In this document: one piece after another, positions 15,630-22,249 of the stretch
Layout: every line of letters starts with the position of its first letter
How positions within the stretch are numbered: position 1 is the stretch's first letter
NCBI GenBank assembly: GCA_037968895.1
Contig: JBBKWJ010000050.1
Span: 1 to 29,081, forward strand
Length of the DNA stretch: 29,081 nt
From: JBBKWJ01 sp037968895
GTDB taxonomy: Bacteria > Actinomycetota > Acidimicrobiia > Acidimicrobiales > SZUA-35
Direction of reading: 5' to 3'
Notes under the pieces: model-generated
Told to the model about the DNA's origin: nothing
What the model saw: only the letters and a program-made list of their open reading frames with translations
Database searches by the model: none
Translations under genes and position numbers: made by a program

Positions 15630-16475
15630 CTACTCGGTCTCGCGCCGGGGACCATCCGTGATGCGCCGCCCGACGAGTCGTTGCTGGCGGTCGCTGAGCG
15701 GGCGCGAGGCTTGGAAGGTCACTGCGGTGGACCCGTCATCAGTTTCTTCGGCCTTAATATCGGCAAGAAGAAGCACCCCGGTGAGGCCGAGGTCGTGCGA
15801 CGCGGCGTTCAACTCTGCGCCAACCCTTGTCTCGTCGAGCTCGTCCCACACTGCATTTGGAATCTCGACGACGTGGGTGACGAGCTGCTGAGAACGATTC
15901 AGCACGCTTTCGACCGCTCCGTGACCGGTGTGCCAGGTTGCGCCGTCCTCTAGGCGAAGACGAACTCCGGCTCCGTTGAACGTTTCGACCGTTCCTGTAG
16001 TGACGACGCCGTTGACACTCATGGCTACCTGGTCGCCGATTGCGTAGCGGTCTTCCAACAAGACCAGGAGGCCGGTGAGCCAGTCTTTGATGAGCGCCTG
16101 TCCACCAATTGCGATGCCAGCGCCGATGAAGCCAGCAGAGGAAACGAGTACGACCGGGTCGACCGACAAAATACGCGAAATGATGACGACGCTCACGGCC
16201 GCAATCAAGAGGCTAGAGAAGCGGGACATCATGTGTGCTGCGGCATCGGCCCGCTGCACCCGTCGTTGTTCTGCGTTTGCGCCATCGTTGTTGCGCGGAA
16301 GTCGAAGCTTCCATTGTCCACGGCCAACAAGGGCCCGTCGAACTGCCCGTCTGGTTAGGAATCGAAACAACCATCGGAAGGCTGCGTTGAGCACAATCGC
16401 GCCCGTGGCAACCACTGCGATCTCGGCCAACTTGACGATGTCATTCGAGGCGTCGATCTGATCAAAAATGCTCAC
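15630..16475 (-). CDS. MscS-family mechanosensitive ion channel
   Basis: A 281-residue membrane protein. It has a first membrane segment (about 15-35), a basic cytosolic loop (RRALVGRGQWKLRLPRNNDG), a second (SSLLIAAVSVVIISRIL) and the pore-lining helix VLVSSAGFIGAGIAIGGQALIKDWLTGLLVLLEDRYAIGD, which is diagnostic of MscS-type channels. A beta domain (GVVTTGTVETFNGAGVRLRLEDG) and a short C-terminal alpha/beta domain follow. It probably releases solutes on hypo-osmotic shock. The GTG start has TAGTCT 6 nt upstream and no Shine-Dalgarno sequence, so it is likely leaderless. Its stop codon abuts the 3' end of tRNA-Leu(UAG). Confidence 0.9.
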   Translation of the reverse strand: MSIFDQIDASNDIVKLAEIAVVATGAIVLNAAFRWLFRFLTRRAVRRALVGRGQWKLRLPRNNDGANAEQRRVQRADAAAHMMSRFSSLLIAAVSVVIISRILSVDPVVLVSSAGFIGAGIAIGGQALIKDWLTGLLVLLEDRYAIGDQVAMSVNGVVTTGTVETFNGAGVRLRLEDGATWHTGHGAVESVLNRSQQLVTHVVEIPNAVWDELDETRVGAELNAASHDLGLTGVLLLADIKAEETDDGSTAVTFQASRPLSDRQQRLVGRRITDGPRRETE

Positions 16476-16481
16476 TGCGTC

Positions 16482-16487
16482 AGACTA
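16482..16487 (-). promoter_or_regulatory. putative -10 box of leaderless mscS-like mRNA
   Basis: TAGTCT on the minus strand is followed by 6 nt and the GTG start codon. It lies just downstream of the long palindrome that probably insulates this gene from the rph-rdgB transcript. Confidence 0.45.
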
Positions 16488-16504
16488 CAGCCCCCACCCC
16501 TTTT

Positions 16505-16560
16505 GCGTACTGGACTGAGTAGACACCCCACTAATGGGGTGTCTACTCAGTCCAGTACGC
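16505..16560. repeat. perfect palindrome, 25-bp arms, overlapping rdgB stop codon
   Basis: Arms 16505-16529 and 16536-16560 are exact reverse complements around the loop ACTAAT. One arm encodes the last residues and the TGA of rdgB (stop at 16547-16549). No T-run follows in the direction of rdgB transcription (GCAAAAGGGG instead), so it is not a classical U-tailed terminator. It could act as a tailless terminator or be a miniature repeat insertion. The first is consistent with its place between rdgB and a separately promoted gene. Confidence 0.85.
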
Positions 16561-17122
16561 GAAGGAGGGCGCGCAGGGCGCGGGCCCGGTGGCTAATCGC
16601 GTGCTTCTCCGCCTTCGTCATCTGACCGAATGACCGCCCATCAGCCTCAACGGGGCAGAAGACGGGGTCATACCCAAACCCGCCATCACCGATTTCAGCG
16701 ACAGCAATATCGCCCTCGACGACTCCCATCGCATCGATCATCGTGCCGTCCGGGAATGCCACAACGACGCAGGTGCGGAACTCGGCGTGCCGGTCTTCGA
16801 CCCCGTCGAGTTCACGAAGCAGCTTCGCCACGTTCTCGCCGTAGGTCGCTGACTCGCCCGCGTATCGGGCGGTGAACACTCCCGGTCGATCGTCAAGCGC
16901 CCGAACAAAGAGACCGGTGTCGTCGGCGAGCGCGACCATGCCGGTAGCGGCCGCAATTTCTCGCGCCTTCTTCGTGGCGTTGCCGAGCAGCGTCGGCTGG
17001 TCTTCGATCGTGTCTGGCGCGTCGGAAGGACGAGCTACAACATCGAAGTGTGCGATGAGCAGATCGCGAAGCTCGGCCACCTTGTCGGGATTGGCCGATG
17101 CGATGACGAGCTTCGACTTCAT
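16547..17122 (-). CDS. rdgB: non-canonical purine NTP pyrophosphatase, RdgB/HAM1 family
   Basis: A 191-residue cytoplasmic enzyme that hydrolyses dITP, ITP and XTP to the monophosphates, keeping deaminated purines out of nucleic acids. The N-terminal LVIASANPDKVAELRDLL matches the family's S/T-x-N-x-x-K nucleotide-binding motif. GMVALADDTGLFVRALDDRPGV carries the metal-binding acidic pair (Asp67-Asp68), and GDGGFGYDPVF and KAEKHAISHRARAL are the conserved C-terminal motifs. The start overlaps the rph stop by one base (TGATG), so the two are translationally coupled. The last codons and stop lie in a perfect palindrome. Confidence 0.95.
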   Translation of the reverse strand: MKSKLVIASANPDKVAELRDLLIAHFDVVARPSDAPDTIEDQPTLLGNATKKAREIAAATGMVALADDTGLFVRALDDRPGVFTARYAGESATYGENVAKLLRELDGVEDRHAEFRTCVVVAFPDGTMIDAMGVVEGDIAVAEIGDGGFGYDPVFCPVEADGRSFGQMTKAEKHAISHRARALRALLRVLD

Positions 17123-17829
17123 CAGCTGCGAGCAGCTGGTGGCGTTGCCAGCAGTTCGTTCTGCGCGGTGACGATCTGAGCGATGCCCGCTGTTGCCGTG
17201 TCAAGAAGACTGTCGAGCATGTCGCGCCCGAACGCCGCCCCTTCGGCCGTGCCTTGGACTTCAATGAAGTTGCCTGAGCCGGTCATGACGACATTCATGT
17301 CGACATCGGCGATCGAGTCTTCTGCGTACGGCAGATCGAGTCTGGCCTCGCCGTCGAGAATGCCGACGCTTATCGCGGCGCAGTTGTCGATGATGGGCTT
17401 GGTGGTGAGACCGAGGCGGGTAATGGCATCGTGGAGAGCAACGTAGCCGCCACAGATTGACGCGGTGCGAGTGCCGCCGTCAGCTTGGAGCACGTCGCAG
17501 TCGACGGTGATCTGTCGCTCGCCAAGCGCCTTCATATCGACGACAGCGCGGAGCGAACGGCCAATGAGTCGTTGGATCTCTTGGTCGCGACCCGAAACCC
17601 GGCGGCGGATGCGATCAGGGCTTGAGCCTGGCAGCATCGAGTATTCGGCGGTCACCCAGCCCTTACCCGACCCCTGCATCCAACGAGGAACGCTCTCGTC
17701 GACCGATGCGGTGCAGAGGACGCGGGTCTCGCCAAATGAAATCAGCACTGACCCTGCCGACATCGTCGTGAAGTCACGTTCGAAAGAGAGCGGACGAAGT
17801 TCGTTGTTCTGACGGCCATCTGGGCGCAT
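17122..17829 (-). CDS. rph: ribonuclease PH
   Basis: A 235-residue phosphate-dependent 3'-5' exoribonuclease that trims the 3' ends of tRNA precursors. RPDGRQNNELRPLSFERDF, GETRVLCTASVDESVPRW, GWVTAEYSMLPGSSPDRIRR, EIQRLIGRSLRAVVD, DCDVLQADGGTRTASICGG and VMTGSGNFIEVQGTAEGAAF are the signature blocks. The start is supported by AAGGAA on the minus strand about 6 nt upstream of the ATG. murI lies 41 nt upstream and rdgB overlaps the stop, matching the murI-rph-rdgB order known in mycobacteria. Confidence 0.96.
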   Translation of the reverse strand: MRPDGRQNNELRPLSFERDFTTMSAGSVLISFGETRVLCTASVDESVPRWMQGSGKGWVTAEYSMLPGSSPDRIRRRVSGRDQEIQRLIGRSLRAVVDMKALGERQITVDCDVLQADGGTRTASICGGYVALHDAITRLGLTTKPIIDNCAAISVGILDGEARLDLPYAEDSIADVDMNVVMTGSGNFIEVQGTAEGAAFGRDMLDSLLDTATAGIAQIVTAQNELLATPPAARS

Positions 17830-17870
17830 GAGGGTTCCTTGCTAGCGGGTGGAGCTATCGACCTCACACC

Positions 17871-18683
17871 CTAGGAGGGGCCGGTGTGCCAGCGGCGCGC
17901 ATCAACTAATTCGGGGCCGAGCAGCTTCGAACCAAGTGAAGCGAACGCCCGGACATCACCAGATGAAATGAACTGGTGCCCGCCCGTCCGCTTCTGGTCG
18001 GGGTGCAGCAGATCCTGCTCGTGGAGAATGTCAAAGAGAGCGAAGGCGGTCTCGTCCGCCGACGACACGAGCGTCACCTCGGGGCCGACGACATCGGAGA
18101 TCACCCGAGCGAGAAACGGATAATGCGTGCAGCCAAGAAGGAGGGTGTCAATATCGGCTGACACGATCGGCGCCAGAAGCCGGTCTACGAGGATCTCGAT
18201 CTCAGCCCCACTCGTCTCGCCGCGCTCAACAAACTCAACCAGGCCAGGACACGCGCATGTTGTCAGCTCGATGTCAGGCGCCCAGTGGTTGACCGCCAGC
18301 TCGTATGCCTTCGACCCGATCGTTCCAACCGTGCCGATAACGCCGACCCGGCCCGTCGTTGTCGCTAGTTTGACTGCCTTTACGCCGGGGTTGACGACGC
18401 CGAGTACAGGGATGTCGAGCTGATCAACCAACTCGTCGAGGGCCGCCGCCGTCGCCGTATTACAGGCAACAACGAGAAACTTGATGTCGTACTCCGCAAT
18501 GAGAAAGCGTGCGATTTCGTGGCTGAACTCGCGAACCTGCTCGAGAGGTCGAGGGCCGTATGGGTAGCGCCCCGTGTCGCCTAGATAGACGAGGTCTTCA
18601 GCTGGCAGCAGGTCGATCGCAGCTCTGGCAACAGTCAGGCCACCGAAGCCGCTATCAAACATTCCGATTGGACGGGGATCCAC
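17871..18683 (-). CDS. murI: glutamate racemase
   Basis: A 270-residue enzyme that makes D-glutamate for peptidoglycan. The N-terminus PIGMFDSGFGGLTVARA holds the Asp10/Ser11 pair. The two catalytic cysteines are Cys74 in VVACNTATAAAL and Cys185 in LLLGCTHYPF, and YLGDTGRYPYGPRP is also conserved. The GTG start at 18683 has no Shine-Dalgarno sequence, but TACGAT lies exactly 6 nt upstream, pointing to its own leaderless promoter after the 331-nt gap that separates it from cysM. Confidence 0.95.
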   Translation of the reverse strand: MDPRPIGMFDSGFGGLTVARAAIDLLPAEDLVYLGDTGRYPYGPRPLEQVREFSHEIARFLIAEYDIKFLVVACNTATAAALDELVDQLDIPVLGVVNPGVKAVKLATTTGRVGVIGTVGTIGSKAYELAVNHWAPDIELTTCACPGLVEFVERGETSGAEIEILVDRLLAPIVSADIDTLLLGCTHYPFLARVISDVVGPEVTLVSSADETAFALFDILHEQDLLHPDQKRTGGHQFISSGDVRAFASLGSKLLGPELVDARRWHTGPS

Positions 18684-19014
18684 GGGCCGATCGTACTACT
18701 TGCGTTCGACTTAATAGGCAAACGATCCTATTCGCTGGACGTGGGCCTCAGGGCTGCGTACCTTGTACCACAACGCCTCGGCCATCGGAACAGGCGGCAG
18801 ACAGAATCGGTCGATGATGCCCGAGGCTGGTGCAGAATTGACCGATGGTCGAGCGAAGTCTGAATACACGTCAGTAGACGAAAAGTCGTTGGGCAGATGA
18901 CCAAATAGGACCGGATGGGATATGCGCCCGTCCGGTTCTCCTGGTTTTCGGCTCACTTCGTTCGCTTCGCCTTTCGGCGCTGGCGCGCCGAAACGCCCAC
19001 GGCTCACTTCGCTA
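18684..19014. other. intergenic region with hairpins between cysM and murI
   Basis: The gap holds an imperfect hairpin at 18910-18936 (10-bp arms, one mismatch), a perfect hairpin at 18972-18993 (TTTCGGCGC / GCGCCGAAA, loop TGGC) and a 12-bp direct repeat CGGCTCACTTCG at 18949-18960 and 19000-19011. Neither hairpin has a T-run in the cysM direction. A 112-codon minus-strand frame crosses the region (18711-19049) but overlaps cysM, has a biased composition and resembles nothing I know, so it is not called as a gene. In mycobacteria a rhomboid-family gene sits at this position; it is absent here. Confidence 0.6.
18690..18695 (-). promoter_or_regulatory. putative -10 box of leaderless murI mRNA
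   Basis: TACGAT on the minus strand is followed by 6 nt and the murI GTG. No convincing -35 element is visible. Confidence 0.5.
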
Positions 19015-19974
19015 CTAGAAGTAGATGACGTCGCTGAGTGACTCAGCAACTTCGTCGAGCGGCGCTGAATAGGCCCCGGTCGAAAGATACTTCCACGCTC
19101 CGTCGCTCACGATGAAGACAATGTGGGCTTCTTCACCCTCAGGAATTCGCTCGGCGATCTTCACTGCGCCAGCAAGCGCAGCGCCAGCGGAGATTCCTCC
19201 GAATATGCCGGCTTCGCTGACGAGACGACGAGTGAACTCGAGCGACTCAATCGGGCGAACAATGCGCTTGCCGTCGAGCAGTTCGAGACCGCCCCACTTT
19301 TCGAATACTGGCGGCACGTAGCCATCGTCGAGGGATCGAAGACCTTCGACGCGCTCACCGCTCGGTGGCTCTACCGCAAACACCTTGACCGACGGCTTCT
19401 GTTCTTTGAGGTATGTACCGACACCCATGAGTGTGCCGCTTGTGCCAAGGCCAGCGACGAAGTGCGTAATGTCTGGCACGTCGGCCAGAATCTCGGGTCC
19501 GGTCCCGGTGAAGTGAGCAGTTGGGTTGGCCTCGTTGCCGTATTGGTAGAGGAAGACCCACTCTGGATTCTCAAGCGAAAGCTGTTGGGCAAGTCGAACT
19601 GCACCGTTTGAGCCCTCGGCACCAGGCGATGAGATGATCTCGGCGCCGTAAGCGAGGAGTACCTGGCGGCGCTCTTCGGTCACGTTCTCGGGGAGCACGA
19701 TCTTGAGGCGATATCCCCGAATCTGGCAGATCATCGCGAGAGCGATGCCGGTGTTGCCAGACGATGGTTCGAGCACGATCTTGCCTGGCGCGAGTTCGCC
19801 AGCGGCCTCGGCGGCGTCGATCATCGCCATGGCGATGCGGTCTTTCACCGAGCCCGAAGGGTTTTGTCCCTCAAGCTTGGCGTAAATGCGCACATTCGGG
19901 TTTGGGCTGAGTTGGCTTACGTCGACGATTGGCGTGTTGCCAATGAGGTCGAGAACCGATTCGACGACAGCCAT
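19015..19974 (-). CDS. cysM: CysO-dependent cysteine synthase
   Basis: A 319-residue PLP enzyme of the cysteine synthase family. Lys44 in NPSGSVKDR binds PLP, SSGNTG (71-76) is the substrate loop and GLGTSGTLMG (175-184) binds the cofactor phosphate. GLRSLDDGYVPP with Arg213, and the C-terminal WKYLSTGAY, resemble mycobacterial CysM, whose corresponding Arg selects O-phosphoserine and whose sulfur comes from CysO thiocarboxylate. The 2-nt gap to cysO and the nearby mec gene support that pathway over a classical CysK. Its C-terminus reaches 19015, where a gap with hairpins follows. Confidence 0.9.
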   Translation of the reverse strand: MAVVESVLDLIGNTPIVDVSQLSPNPNVRIYAKLEGQNPSGSVKDRIAMAMIDAAEAAGELAPGKIVLEPSSGNTGIALAMICQIRGYRLKIVLPENVTEERRQVLLAYGAEIISSPGAEGSNGAVRLAQQLSLENPEWVFLYQYGNEANPTAHFTGTGPEILADVPDITHFVAGLGTSGTLMGVGTYLKEQKPSVKVFAVEPPSGERVEGLRSLDDGYVPPVFEKWGGLELLDGKRIVRPIESLEFTRRLVSEAGIFGGISAGAALAGAVKIAERIPEGEEAHIVFIVSDGAWKYLSTGAYSAPLDEVAESLSDVIYF

Positions 19975-19976
19975 AC

Positions 19977-20270
19977 TCAGCCTCCGGCGACGGCAGGAAG
20001 AATGGCGACTTCGGCTCCGGCTTCGACTGGCGTGTCGAGCTTGTCGAGGAAGCGGATGTCTTCGTCGTTGACGTACACATTGACGAACTTACGCACGTTG
20101 CCGTCATCGTCGAGGATGTTTGTCTTCAGCCCTGGGTATTCCGATACCAGTGCAGTGACGACCTCACCGACGGTTGCGCCGCTGAGTTCGACCGTCGACT
20201 GCCCATTTGCCTGCGGACGCAAGACTGTGGGGAGCCGAACAGTGACGGTTGATGATGCTGTTTCAGACAC
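19977..20270 (-). CDS. cysO: sulfur carrier protein CysO (ubiquitin-like, MoaD/ThiS fold)
   Basis: A 97-residue beta-grasp protein ending in the diglycine tail VAGG that is converted to a thiocarboxylate and donates sulfur to CysM. TVTVRLPTVLRPQANGQSTVEL, TVGEVVTALVSEYPGL, VNVYVNDEDIRFL and EVAILPAVAGG follow the MoaD/ThiS pattern. The frame is open to 20303, but AGAGG 6 nt before GTG 20270 decides the start. It lies 65 nt downstream of mec and 2 nt upstream of cysM, and shares a 12-nt upstream element with the sir operon. Confidence 0.93.
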   Translation of the reverse strand: MSETASSTVTVRLPTVLRPQANGQSTVELSGATVGEVVTALVSEYPGLKTNILDDDGNVRKFVNVYVNDEDIRFLDKLDTPVEAGAEVAILPAVAGG

Positions 20271-20276
20271 AAAATA

Positions 20277-20281
20277 CCTCT
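20277..20281 (-). promoter_or_regulatory. Shine-Dalgarno AGAGG deciding the cysO start
   Basis: On the minus strand AGAGG ends 6 nt before GTG 20270. It would be inside the coding sequence if the longer frame from 20303 were used. Confidence 0.6.
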
Positions 20282-20292
20282 GATAAAAGACT

Positions 20293-20304
20293 ATTCCCGA
20301 CAAA
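20293..20304 (-). promoter_or_regulatory. putative sulfur regulon operator upstream of cysO
   Basis: The minus strand reads TTTGTCGGGAAT, identical to the 12 nt at 26047-26058 upstream of sir. In both places a -10-like hexamer starts 5 nt further on (TTTATC here, TATGTT at sir). Unlike the sir site, the flanks here form no clear inverted repeat. Confidence 0.5.
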
Positions 20305-20335
20305 GCCGATAAAGCTGAGTGGTCAAGTAAGGATT

Positions 20336-20770
20336 CTAGTCTGATAACACCACAGATTCCTCAGCTATTCCAGCCGTCGGAGATTCTTGGTTGTCACTGA
20401 TAACGAAGCTGCGGAGCTCCGGATAGCCCCACGCCAGCGACACGATCGCCCACCTCCATGTGGTCGGGACCAGGGGTTGTGTGGCTTCAGCGACGTCGGT
20501 TGGCGACGGATAGGCGGAGGTGTGGGTATGGGAGTGCAGCACACCAAGAACCTCAAGCCCGGCGTCATCAGCAGCCCGTTCGGCCTTCATATAGCCGAGG
20601 CTGTCGAGCGTAAAAACGCGTGATGACTCGGCCGCATTGTGCACTGGATGGAATTGAGTGATCGAATTCGAGCCGCCGGGGCCAACCAGTAAACCGCACG
20701 CCTCCAACGGATACACGCGCCACGCCTCGGCGAGGATCTCGAGATAGGCAGTTCGAGCAAGGTGCAACAC
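20336..20770 (-). CDS. mec: CysO-cysteine peptidase, JAMM/M67 metallopeptidase
   Basis: A 144-residue zinc peptidase of the JAB1/MPN+ family. The glutamate lies in YPLEACGLLVGPGG, and the JAMM motif is HSHTHTSAYPSPTD (His-x-His followed by the Ser and Asp ligands). In Mycobacterium tuberculosis the homologue Mec releases cysteine from the CysO-cysteine adduct made by CysM, and the mec-cysO-cysM order is the same here. GTG 20770 is favoured because TAGTGT lies 7 nt upstream (leaderless type) and the alignment with mycobacterial Mec begins there. GTG 20779 is the alternative, adding three residues. Confidence 0.88.
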   Translation of the reverse strand: MLHLARTAYLEILAEAWRVYPLEACGLLVGPGGSNSITQFHPVHNAAESSRVFTLDSLGYMKAERAADDAGLEVLGVLHSHTHTSAYPSPTDVAEATQPLVPTTWRWAIVSLAWGYPELRSFVISDNQESPTAGIAEESVVLSD

Positions 20771-20777
20771 GGAAATC

Positions 20778-20783
20778 ACACTA
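20778..20783 (-). promoter_or_regulatory. putative -10 box of leaderless mec mRNA
   Basis: TAGTGT on the minus strand is followed by 7 nt and GTG 20770. It lies in the very short divergent interval shared with smpB. Confidence 0.35.
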
Positions 20784-20803
20784 CCGCCGCCATCTCAGCT
20801 CGG

Positions 20804-20809
20804 TAGTAT
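20804..20809 (+). promoter_or_regulatory. putative -10 box of leaderless smpB mRNA
   Basis: TAGTAT is followed by exactly 6 nt and the smpB ATG at 20816. No Shine-Dalgarno sequence is present. Confidence 0.55.
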
Positions 20810-20815
20810 CGAGCG

Positions 20816-21307
20816 ATGGCCACCAAGCATGCAGCCAAAACCGAGCAGAAGATGGTCGCCAGGAACAAGCAGGCGCACCGCAACTACAACATCACCGAGA
20901 CGTTCGAGGCCGGCATCATGCTGCGCGGGGCCGAGGTCAAGTCGCTGCGTGAATCCAAGGTCACTATCAACGAGGCGTATGCCCGATTCGAGTCGGGCGA
21001 GCTTTACGTCATCGGGCTTCACATCGCCAACTACTCAAGGGCTGGCACCCAGGGCATCGTCGACCCAACTCGTAAGCGCAAGCTCCTCATGCACAAGTAC
21101 GAGCTTCGTCGCCTCAACTCGAAGATCGACATCGAGCAGCTCACGCTGGTGCCGCTCGCGATCTATTTCAAAGACGGCAAGGCCAAGATCGAGCTCGGGC
21201 TTGGCAAGGGCATGAAAACTCATGACAAGCGGCAAATGATCGCCAAGCGAGATTCCGATCGCGAAGCTCGACGTGAACTCTCAGACCGGACGAAATACGC
21301 GGGCTAG
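20816..21307 (+). CDS. smpB: SsrA-binding protein
   Basis: A 163-residue RNA-binding protein that delivers tmRNA to stalled ribosomes in trans-translation. NKQAHRNYNITETFEAGIMLRGAEVKSLRESKVTINEAYA, ELYVIGLHIANYS, KRKLLMHKYELRRLNSKI and the basic tail GKGMKTHDKRQMIAKRDSDREARREL are the family signature, including the C-terminal basic tail that enters the mRNA channel. The tmRNA gene itself lies about 6 kb away at 27188. A TAGTAT box 6 nt before the ATG suggests leaderless transcription. It is divergent from mec. Confidence 0.97.
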   Translation: MATKHAAKTEQKMVARNKQAHRNYNITETFEAGIMLRGAEVKSLRESKVTINEAYARFESGELYVIGLHIANYSRAGTQGIVDPTRKRKLLMHKYELRRLNSKIDIEQLTLVPLAIYFKDGKAKIELGLGKGMKTHDKRQMIAKRDSDREARRELSDRTKYAG

Positions 21308-21310
21308 TCT
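21305..21310 (+). promoter_or_regulatory. putative -10 box of leaderless dapD mRNA, overlapping the smpB stop
   Basis: TAGTCT, whose first three bases are the smpB TAG stop codon, is followed by 6 nt and the dapD ATG. There is no clear Shine-Dalgarno sequence in the 9-nt gap. Confidence 0.45.
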
Positions 21311-21316
21311 CGCAAG

Positions 21317-22207
21317 ATGAGCATTTCAGTCACCGGTCATAGCTACCTCGACGCGGTATCCAGAGCGACGCTCGACGCATGGTTTCCAACCGGCGACGCG
21401 TTTCGATCCTGTCTCGCGGCGCAAGTCGGCATCGTTGTTGGCGAGACAATCATCCTCGAGATCGATTCACTCGACGACGCGCCACTCAGCGCCGCCGACG
21501 CGTTCTACCGGCTACAGCTTCTGTCTCGTTGCGAGGCCGCGCCGAACTCACTGAACCTTGACGGCATTTTCGGACTGCTCACTAACGTGGCCTGGACATC
21601 GGCGGGGCCATGCCTACCTGAGCATGTCGACACGCTCCGATCCGCCGCGGCCGAGCATCATCATCACCTTCAAGTTACGTCGATTGACAAATTCCCTCGC
21701 ATGACCGACTACGTGACTCCCCCCGGCGTCCGAATCGGCGATGCCGACAGGGTGCGTCTCGGGGCCCACCTCTCTCCCGGCACCACCGTGATGCACGAGG
21801 GGTTCGTCAACTTCAACGCAGGCAGTCTCGGTCCGGCAATGATCGAAGGCCGAGTGACACCGGGAGTGACCGTCGGCGCCAACTCAGACATTGGCGCTGG
21901 CTCATCGATCCAGGGCACTCTGTCTGGAGGCGGCAAACAAATAAACTCGGTCGGCAAGAACAGCCTGCTTGGTGCAAACGCAGGTATTGGCATATCGCTC
22001 GGCGATAGATGCATTGTCGAGGCCGGGCTCTACGTCACCGCCGGTACGAAGGTACTAAGACCGGACGGAACCGTCTGCAAAGCGTTGGAACTCTCGGGCC
22101 AGTCCGATCTGCTGTTCCGACGCAACAGCCAGACCGGTCGAGTCGAGGTGGTGCCTTCTGGCAACACCAACTGGGGCGGCCTGAATACTGACCTCCACGC
22201 GCCTTAG
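21317..22207 (+). CDS. dapD: tetrahydrodipicolinate N-succinyltransferase, actinobacterial type
   Basis: A 296-residue enzyme of lysine and diaminopimelate synthesis that succinylates tetrahydrodipicolinate using succinyl-CoA. The N-terminal domain (1-135) is of the actinobacterial DapD form. The left-handed beta-helix is visible as hexapeptide repeats in VRLGAHLSPGTTVMHEGFVNFNAGSLG, MIEGRVTPGVTVGANSDIGAGSSIQG and NSLLGANAGIGISLGDRCIVEAGLYVTAG. The C-terminus SGNTNWGGLNTDLH is short and conserved. It lies 9 nt after smpB on the same strand but may have its own promoter. Confidence 0.92.
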   Translation: MSISVTGHSYLDAVSRATLDAWFPTGDAFRSCLAAQVGIVVGETIILEIDSLDDAPLSAADAFYRLQLLSRCEAAPNSLNLDGIFGLLTNVAWTSAGPCLPEHVDTLRSAAAEHHHHLQVTSIDKFPRMTDYVTPPGVRIGDADRVRLGAHLSPGTTVMHEGFVNFNAGSLGPAMIEGRVTPGVTVGANSDIGAGSSIQGTLSGGGKQINSVGKNSLLGANAGIGISLGDRCIVEAGLYVTAGTKVLRPDGTVCKALELSGQSDLLFRRNSQTGRVEVVPSGNTNWGGLNTDLHAP

Positions 22208-22249
22208 CGCGAAGCTGGCCGAACACCGCTGCCTTCCCCCACTCATTCG

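Noticed and set aside
18711..19049. 112-codon minus-strand frame between cysM and murI
   Set aside because: It overlaps cysM coding sequence, runs through two hairpins and a direct repeat, and resembles no known protein. No start with a Shine-Dalgarno sequence or leaderless box was found.
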